A program made the translations under genes and the position numbers. DNA of 64,000 bases from Mesorhizobium sp. 131-2-1 (GTDB lineage Bacteria > Pseudomonadota > Alphaproteobacteria > Rhizobiales > Rhizobiaceae): positions 2,294,501 through 2,358,500 of the forward strand of contig NZ_AP023247.1 in assembly GCF_016756535.1 (NCBI RefSeq), in the 5' to 3' direction. The notes under the pieces were generated by a model. That model did no database searches. It saw nothing but the letters and a program-made list of their open reading frames with translations, and was not told the origin of the DNA. This document shows positions 58,016-64,000 of this stretch, piece after piece; positions within the stretch are counted from its first letter, which is position 1, and each line of letters starts with the position of its first letter.

Positions 58016-59680
58016 TCAGCCGGCCTTCAACCGCGAGCCGCCGAGCAGGCCGCGCTCCTCCAGCACCGGATAGGCCATGGAAGCGAGCAGCGAGTTGATC
58101 TGCTTCAGGTCGCGGATGGTGTCGAGATGGATCGAGCTGGTCTCGACGCTCTTGGCGGTGCCGTCGCGCAGCCGCACGAAATGGCTGGCGCTGGTTTCCT
58201 TCTCGCGGTCGCGCAGCCGGTCCTTTTCCAGCACCAGCTGGCGGGCGGCCTCGGGATCGCGCGAGACCAGGACGTTGAAGGCAAGGCGGGCATTGGCGAG
58301 CACCGAGGCATGGAAGGCGCTGAGCTCGCGCCAGCCCTCAGGGGTGAATTCCAGCCCGCGCTCGAGCTTCTTGCGGACATGCACCAGCATGTTGCGCACG
58401 ATGATGTCGCCGACCTGTTCCAGCTTGACGCAGGCGCCGATCAGTTCCTGGCAGCGCAGCGCTTCATCCTCGGTGAGCGGGTTCTTGGTGACCTTGGCCA
58501 GATAGAGCTTTATCGCAACGTGCTTCTTGTCGACACGGTCGTCGAGCGCGGCCAGCGCCTTGATCTTGTCGGCGTCGGCGCTTTCGTAAAGCTCGATGAT
58601 GCGTTTCAGCATGATCTCGACCATCTCGCAGACCCGCACCACCTCGCGGGTGGCGTTGGCCAGGGCCTGGCTCGGCGTATCAAGCGCGCCTTCGTTGAGT
58701 GCCGACAGTTCGACAATGTCGAGCGCCGAAGCCGGGTCCGGTTTTGTGCCGAGCGCTACGATCTTTTCCGAGGCGCGGTAGACAAGACCGGCGAGCGGCA
58801 GGCCGGCAAGCAGGATCACGACATTGAACAGGATGTGGGCGTTGACGATCTGGTCGGGGACGGTGGCGCCGAGAAAGCCGACCGGCGGCTTTACCGTCAT
58901 GAATAGGATCAGCATGAGCAGCGAGCCCATGCCGCGCATCAGCAGGTTGCCGATCGGCACGACGCGCACGCCCGGATCGGCGTTGCGGGTGAGCAGCGGC
59001 GCTATGATCGAGGAGCCGAGATTGACGCCGAGCACCAGCACGATGCCGAGCTCGGGCGGGATGAAGCCGCGGCCGGCCAGCGTCACCAGTAACAGAACGG
59101 CGGCGATGGAGGAGTGGAACAGCCAGGTGACCAGCGCGGCGAGCAGGTAGGCGGTGACGAAATCGCCGGAGAAGTAGTTGACGATCAGCGGCATCAGCCT
59201 GCTTTGGCGTAGAGGCTCCGACGCCTGGCCGATCATCTCCAGCGACAACAGCAGCAGACCGATGCCGACCATGATGCGGCCGAACTGGCGCCAGTCGCGC
59301 CGCTCGGTGGCCATGAACATCACTGTGCCTGCGACCAGGCACACCGGCACGAGCAGGGACAGGTCGAAGGTGAGGAGCTTCACCACCAGCGCCGAGCCGA
59401 TCTCGGCGCCGCGCACCGCCAATTGGCCGGACATGCCGGAGACGATGCCGGCGCCGGCGAAGGACCCGACCAGCAAGGTGACGGCGGTGGAGCTCTGCAG
59501 CGCGACCGACAGGCCACAACCTGCCAGAACCGCCATCAGCGGGTTGCGCATGGTGGCGCGCAGCCTGTGGCGCAGCGCATCGCCATAGGCGCGCTCGACG
59601 CCCGTCTTGACCATGCGGGTGGCAAACAGCATCAGCGCCACCGCACCGGCCAGATGCAGAAGGACGACCGAACCGCTCAT
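58016..59680 (-). CDS. Na/Pi cotransporter family protein with PhoU-like domain
   Basis: 554 residues. The N-terminal membrane half carries two inverted Na_Pi_cotrans repeats, with VALQSSTAVTLLVGSFAGAG (QSS) in the first and TWLFHSSIAAVLLLVTLAGR (HSS) in the second. A helical C-terminal PhoU-like domain starts near residue 340 (ALANATREVVRVCEMVEIML). Family NptA/YjbB, probably phosphate export or import. The start at 59680 is chosen because MSGSVVLLHLAGAVALML is the family N-terminus; the frame continues open through dnaG on the opposite strand but that is an artefact. Confidence 0.9.
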   Translation of the reverse strand: MSGSVVLLHLAGAVALMLFATRMVKTGVERAYGDALRHRLRATMRNPLMAVLAGCGLSVALQSSTAVTLLVGSFAGAGIVSGMSGQLAVRGAEIGSALVVKLLTFDLSLLVPVCLVAGTVMFMATERRDWRQFGRIMVGIGLLLLSLEMIGQASEPLRQSRLMPLIVNYFSGDFVTAYLLAALVTWLFHSSIAAVLLLVTLAGRGFIPPELGIVLVLGVNLGSSIIAPLLTRNADPGVRVVPIGNLLMRGMGSLLMLILFMTVKPPVGFLGATVPDQIVNAHILFNVVILLAGLPLAGLVYRASEKIVALGTKPDPASALDIVELSALNEGALDTPSQALANATREVVRVCEMVEIMLKRIIELYESADADKIKALAALDDRVDKKHVAIKLYLAKVTKNPLTEDEALRCQELIGACVKLEQVGDIIVRNMLVHVRKKLERGLEFTPEGWRELSAFHASVLANARLAFNVLVSRDPEAARQLVLEKDRLRDREKETSASHFVRLRDGTAKSVETSSIHLDTIRDLKQINSLLASMAYPVLEERGLLGGSRLKAG

Positions 59681-59977
59681 GCCCGGCCTCGCGATCCGGA
59701 CAAGGTGGCGACAAGTGACCAGATGAACGTGCGAATCATGGACATTGCAAGCGCCGAGAATACTCCGATTGCTTTTAGCCGGATAATAAAAATTGCCGCA
59801 TCGGTGCAGGTTGGTGCGCGACAGGGCGTGTCGGAAATGGATGCAAGGCGGTGAAGCGCAGCCATTGGCCGCCGTCAGCGGCCGCCTTGCTTTTGCCCTG
59901 TGGAAACCGGGCATCGTCGGTATTTGGGGTCGTGCGGTCCGACAAGCGTGCTTATATGGACGGGAAAAGAGTTCCCC

Positions 59978-61909
59978 ATGCGCTTTCCACCTGCCTTTCT
60001 CGACGAGATCCGCGACCGCGTGCCGATTTCCTCGGTCATCGGTCAGCGCGTCGCGTGGGACAGGAAGAAGACCAATGCGTCGCGTGGCGACTATTGGGCC
60101 TGCTGTCCGTTCCATGGCGAGAAGAGCCCGTCCTTCCATTGCGAGGACAAGAAGGGCCGCTACCATTGTTTCGGCTGCTCGGTGTCGGGTGACCACTTCA
60201 AGTTCCTGACCGAGCTCGACGGCATGAGCTTTCCCGAGGCGGTCGAGAAGATCGCCGGCATGGCCGGCGTGCCTATGCCGGTTCGCGACGAACAGGAGGA
60301 ACGGCGTGAGAAGGAACGCGCCAGCCTGACGGATGTCATGGAGATGGCGACCGCCTTCTTTGAGCAACGGCTGCAGGGACCGGAGGGCGCAAAGGCCCGC
60401 GCGTATCTAAGGGACCGCGGGCTGACGCCGGCGACGCAGCAGTCCTTCCGGCTCGGCTATGCGCCGGACAGCCGCAACGCGCTGAAGGAGCATCTAGCGG
60501 CAAGAGGCGTGCCGAAGGCAGACATCGAGGCCTGCGGGCTGGTGCGGCATGGCGACGACATCCCGGTCTCCTACGACTGGTTCCGCGACCGCATCATGTT
60601 CCCGATCCCGGATTCGCGCGGCAGGATCATCGCCTTTGGCGGCCGCGCGCTAGCGCCGGACGCGCTCGCCAAATACATGAACTCGCCGGACACCGAGCTC
60701 TTCCACAAGGGCAACGTGCTCTACAATTTCGCCCGCGCCCGCAAGGCCCTGGCGAAAGGCGGCACGGTCATCGCCGTCGAAGGCTATATGGATGTGATCG
60801 CGCTGGCGCAGGCCGGCTTCGAGAATGCCGTGGCGCCGCTCGGCACCGCGCTCACCGAAAACCAGCTCGAGCTGTTGTGGCGCATGGCCGGCGAGCCGGT
60901 GCTCTGCTTCGATGGCGACAAGGCCGGGCTGAAGGCGGCCTGGCGGGCCGCGGATATGGCGCTGCCTGCGGTCCAACCCGGTCGCTCGGCGCGCTTTGCG
61001 CTACTGCCGGAAGGAAAGGATCCGGACGATCTGGTCAAGGCCGAGGGGCCGGACGCCTTCCGCGCAGTGCTCGCCGACGCGCGGCCGCTGGTCGACCTCT
61101 TGTGGATGCGCGAGACGGCGGGCGGCGTCTTCGACACGCCGGAGCGGCGCGCCGAACTTGGAAAAACGCTGCGCGAGCTAGCAAGCCGCATCCGTGACGA
61201 AAGCACGCGCTACGAATACCAACAGGAGATGCGTGAGCGAGTGCTGAGTTTCTTCGGCTCGCAGCGCGGAGCGCGCCAGGCTGGCGGACGGCCGGGTGAG
61301 CGCGGCCAGGGCAAGCCCGCGCCCGGCGGGCAGTTCGCCAAGGGTGGGGGCGGACGCACCGCGATCACCGAAAGCCTCGGCCGTTCGGCGCTGGTCAAGC
61401 GCGGCGAGGGCATGTCGGTGCGCGAGGCGACGATCATCGTGGCGCTGATCAACCATCCGGCGCTGATCGACGAGAATTTCGCGCATGTCGAATTCCTCGA
61501 CCTTGCCAACAGCGATCTGAGGCGGCTGCATGCCGCCATCCTCGATGCGATGGCGCATGACATGGCCAATGACCGCGGCGCCGTGATCGCGACGATCGAG
61601 CGTGCTGGCTGCGGCGAGGTTTGGGAGCGCGCGGTGGCGCTGATCAAGCGCGCCCGGCAATGGCCGGCGCTGGAAACCGCCGCGCTCGAGGATGCCCGCG
61701 ACGCCTTCAACCAGGCGCTGCACTTGCAGCGCAGCGCGCGCACCTTACATAGAGAGCTGAAACAGGCGCAGGCAGCGCTCGACGCGGATCCATCGGACGA
61801 AAATTTCCGGCATCTGGTCGAGATTCAGGCGCAATTCAACGATGTGCAGGCAACGGAAGCGCTGATCGAAGGGTTCGGCGTGTCCTCGGGCAGGGTCGGA
61901 CGCGTATAG
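59978..61909 (+). CDS. dnaG: DNA primase
   Basis: 643 residues. N-terminal CHC2 zinc finger (Cys43-x2-His46...Cys64-x2-Cys67), RNA polymerase core with SVSGDHFKFLTELDGMSFPE, FPIPDSRGRIIAFGGRAL, Toprim AVEGYMDVIAL (Glu268) and FDGDKAG, and a C-terminal DnaB-interacting helical domain from about 440. It primes Okazaki fragments. The start at 59978 gives the usual N-terminus MRFPPAFLDEIRDRVPISSV. The next gene is rpoD, after 363 bp. Confidence 0.97.
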   Translation: MRFPPAFLDEIRDRVPISSVIGQRVAWDRKKTNASRGDYWACCPFHGEKSPSFHCEDKKGRYHCFGCSVSGDHFKFLTELDGMSFPEAVEKIAGMAGVPMPVRDEQEERREKERASLTDVMEMATAFFEQRLQGPEGAKARAYLRDRGLTPATQQSFRLGYAPDSRNALKEHLAARGVPKADIEACGLVRHGDDIPVSYDWFRDRIMFPIPDSRGRIIAFGGRALAPDALAKYMNSPDTELFHKGNVLYNFARARKALAKGGTVIAVEGYMDVIALAQAGFENAVAPLGTALTENQLELLWRMAGEPVLCFDGDKAGLKAAWRAADMALPAVQPGRSARFALLPEGKDPDDLVKAEGPDAFRAVLADARPLVDLLWMRETAGGVFDTPERRAELGKTLRELASRIRDESTRYEYQQEMRERVLSFFGSQRGARQAGGRPGERGQGKPAPGGQFAKGGGGRTAITESLGRSALVKRGEGMSVREATIIVALINHPALIDENFAHVEFLDLANSDLRRLHAAILDAMAHDMANDRGAVIATIERAGCGEVWERAVALIKRARQWPALETAALEDARDAFNQALHLQRSARTLHRELKQAQAALDADPSDENFRHLVEIQAQFNDVQATEALIEGFGVSSGRVGRV

Positions 61910-62272
61910 GGTCCAAACCTGCCCAAACAGCGAAATGGAAATGTCCCGCGTCGAAACGACGCCGCTAAGTCGGGTAATTGATTCGCTTTTTTCATGCGAA
62001 TCATGCGAGAGGCGCTTGACCTTCTGGCAGAATGGCGGAATCAGGACGATTCGAAACGTTAACCCGTACCCGGCGTCGACGGGAAATGAGCGATGTGAGG
62101 TACTGGTCACTGGACAGGCGCAGCGCCTGCCACAGATATCAGGGTCAATCTGGACTTAACGAGAGATGCGGTTATTGGCCCGGTGAAGAGCGTTCTGGTG
62201 TGAGCGCATTCGATTTGACCGGCACGGCAGCTTACGCGGCTTCGCTAGAAAGCCGCTTGGAGACGACAAAGA
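61910..62272 (+). promoter_or_regulatory. dnaG-rpoD intergenic region
   Basis: It holds a perfect 8-bp palindrome TGATTCGC (61979-61986) / GCGAATCA (61996-62003) with loop TTTTTTCAT, then CTTGAC at 62015-62020, a good rhizobial -35 without an obvious -10 at the usual distance. The 253 bp from there to the rpoD start show no ORF and would make a long leader. Likely rpoD promoter region. Confidence 0.45.
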
Positions 62273-64000
62273 ATGGCGACAAAGGAAAAGGAAGAGGTCG
62301 AGACCGAACGTGAAGGCGCCACCGATGGCCCTCTGCTCGACCTTTCCGATGATGCTGTCAAGAAGATGATCAAGGCCGCCAAGAAGCGCGGCTACGTCAC
62401 GATGGACGAACTGAACTCGGTGCTGCCTTCGGAGGAAGTGACCTCCGAGCAGATCGAGGACACGATGGCGATGCTGTCCGACATGGGCATCAACGTGGTC
62501 GAGGACGACGAGCAGGGCGAGGAACCGGAAGGCGGCGACTCTAGCGCCGACGCCGAGGAAGACGCCAATGAGCTCGCCGAGCAGACGGGCACCGCGGTCG
62601 CCACCACGACCACCAAGAAAGAGCCGACCGATCGCACCGACGATCCGGTCCGCATGTATCTGCGCGAGATGGGCTCGGTCGAGCTTCTGTCGCGCGAGGG
62701 CGAAATCGCCATTGCCAAGCGCATCGAGGCTGGCCGCGAGACGATGATCGCGGGCCTGTGCGAGAGCCCGCTGACCTTCCAGGCCATCATCATCTGGCGC
62801 GACGAGCTCAACGAATCGAAGATCCTGCTGCGCGAGATCATCGATCTGGAAGCCACCTATGCCGGGCCCGAGGCCAAGCAGGCGCCGGTGGTCGAGCGGA
62901 TCGAGGAAGCCCCCAAGGCCGAGGAAAAGCCGCGCGGCCGCGGCGCCGCGCGCGAGGAAGAAGACGACATCACCAATGTCGGCAGCGACACGCGCGGGCT
63001 GGAAGAGGACGAGGACGACGAGGACGAGGCGAGCCTGTCGCTGGCGGCGATGGAAGCGGAACTGCGTCCGCAGGTGATGGAGACGCTCGACGTCATCGCC
63101 GACACCTACAAGAAGCTCCGCAAGCTGCAGGACCAGCAGGTCGAGAACAGGCTGGCCGCCGCCGGCACGCTGTCGCCCAGCCAGGACCGCCGGCTGAAGG
63201 AGCTGAAGGACCAGCTGATCAAGGCGGTGAAGTCGCTGTCGCTCAACACTGCGCGCATCGAGGCGCTGGTCGAGCAGCTCTACGACATCAATAAGCGCCT
63301 GGTGCAGAACGAGGGCAAGCTGCTCAGGCTCGCCGAAAGCTATGGCGTGCGCCGCGAGGAGTTCCTCAAGGAATACCAGGGTTCCGAGCTCGACCCGAAC
63401 TGGACGCGCTCGATCGCCAATCTGACCTCGCGTGGCTGGAAGGAATTCACCAAGAACGAGAAGGACACGATCAAGGACCTGCGCGCCGAGATCCAGAACC
63501 TCGCCACCGAAACGGCGATCTCGATCCTGGAATTCCGCAAGATCGTCAACCAGGTGCAGAAGGGCGAGCGGGAAGCCGCGATCGCCAAGAAGGAAATGGT
63601 GGAGGCGAACCTGCGCCTCGTCATCTCCATCGCCAAGAAATACACCAACCGCGGCTTGCAGTTCCTCGACCTGATCCAGGAAGGCAATATCGGCCTGATG
63701 AAGGCGGTCGACAAATTCGAGTACCGCCGCGGCTACAAGTTCTCGACCTACGCGACATGGTGGATCCGGCAGGCGATCACCCGTTCGATCGCCGACCAGG
63801 CGCGCACCATCCGCATTCCGGTGCACATGATCGAGACGATCAACAAGATCGTGCGTACCTCGCGCCAGATGCTGCACGAGATCGGCCGCGAGCCGACGCC
63901 GGAGGAACTGGCCGAGAAGCTGGCCATGCCGCTGGAAAAGGTGCGCAAGGTGCTGAAGATCGCCAAGGAGCCGATCTCGCTCGAAACGCCTGTCGGCGAT
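62273..64000 (+). CDS. rpoD: RNA polymerase sigma factor RpoD, 3' end cut by the window
   Basis: The first 576 codons are visible. Acidic region 1.1 ([20 protein letters not shown]...[15 protein letters not shown]), region 1.2 [20 protein letters not shown], the acidic non-conserved region (about 200-370), then region 2 ([60 protein letters not shown]) and region 3 ([31 protein letters not shown]). This is the primary sigma factor; only region 4 is missing. Confidence 0.98.
   Translation, partial: MATKEKEEVETEREGATDGPLLDLSDDAVKKMIKAAKKRGYVTMDELNSVLPSEEVTSEQIEDTMAMLSDMGINVVEDDEQGEEPEGGDSSADAEEDANELAEQTGTAVATTTTKKEPTDRTDDPVRMYLREMGSVELLSREGEIAIAKRIEAGRETMIAGLCESPLTFQAIIIWRDELNESKILLREIIDLEATYAGPEAKQAPVVERIEEAPKAEEKPRGRGAAREEEDDITNVGSDTRGLEEDEDDEDEASLSLAAMEAELRPQVMETLDVIADTYKKLRKLQDQQVENRLAAAGTLSPSQDRRLKELKDQLIKAVKSLSLNTARIEALVEQLYDINKRLVQNEGKLLRLAESYGVRREEFLKEYQGSELDPNWTRSIANLTSRGWKEFTKNEKDTIKDLRAEIQNLATETAISILEFRKIVNQVQKGEREAAIAKKEMVEANLRLVISIAKKYTNRGLQFLDLIQEGNIGLMKAVDKFEYRRGYKFSTYATWWIRQAITRSIADQARTIRIPVHMIETINKIVRTSRQMLHEIGREPTPEELAEKLAMPLEKVRKVLKIAKEPISLETPVGD

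Noticed and set aside
59681..60367. N-terminal extension of the Na/Pi cotransporter into the dnaG region
   Set aside because: The open frame continues, but the family N-terminus begins at 59680 and the extension overlaps dnaG on the other strand.
62156..63877. Minus-strand open frame of 573 codons opposite rpoD
   Set aside because: Leu/Asp/Gly-rich antisense shadow of the conserved sigma factor gene.

Overview
The window is high-G+C DNA, packed with genes on both strands. Its gene content and order point to an alphaproteobacterium of the Rhizobiales, most likely Mesorhizobium or a close relative; this is inferred from protein types and synteny, because no rRNA is present. Typical signs are the lrp / trxB / lsrB-type LysR block, DUF3775 and extensin-like secreted proteins, the carA / yqeY / dnaG / rpoD neighbourhood, and several palindromic intergenic repeats of the kind scattered through rhizobial genomes. 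I see no tRNA, rRNA, CRISPR array, transposase or prophage.

Layout. 1-6.2 kb: the 5' part of a glucoamylase-family gene, a CBS-domain (HlyC/CorC) membrane protein, an LssY_C protein, two tandem extensin-like secreted proteins, DUF3775 and a TPR protein. 6.3-7.2 kb: greA, whose leader carries an intrinsic terminator just after a candidate promoter, followed by a cluster of palindromic repeats. 7.2-13.8 kb: a heptose/LPS-core locus in two divergent arms, hldD-waaF-waaC on the minus strand and hldE-gmhA-gmhB on the plus strand, with a LysE exporter between them; all steps from sedoheptulose-7-phosphate to core heptose transfer are present. 13.8-16.5 kb: Lrp, thioredoxin reductase and LysR. 17.05-17.72 kb: a 675-bp gene-free stretch holding a probable trans-acting small RNA, a second strongly folded element and two strong terminators. 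17.7-31.2 kb: an EF-G-like GTPase, alpha/beta hydrolase, cupin, aspartate aminotransferase, a coupled pair of EAL proteins, GST, cold-shock protein, alkyltransferase, lytic transglycosylase, acetyltransferase, a small phage-type protein and RidA.

31.3-33.1 kb is the one clearly foreign segment: a single low-G+C gene for an OLD-family ATPase-Toprim nuclease, a candidate stand-alone anti-phage gene, wedged between RidA and carB. 33.2-57.9 kb: carB, an SH3-domain secreted protein, a phosphoesterase, three regulator/target pairs with visible operators (ArsR/MFS, MarR/SDR, LysR/LysE), DHFR-like and PCMT-like enzymes, divergent mntH/mntR with an MntR box, a large secreted protein with one haem-binding CxxCH, a zinc metallopeptidase, a Tet-type MFS exporter, carA, yqeY, an L,D-transpeptidase-like protein, another MFS exporter and DUF2061. 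58-64 kb: a Na/Pi cotransporter-type protein, dnaG, and rpoD running off the right edge.

Together the window holds housekeeping modules (transcription, replication, pyrimidine/arginine precursor synthesis, LPS core heptose, redox and manganese control) with small regulated export systems between them and one acquired defence-like gene.
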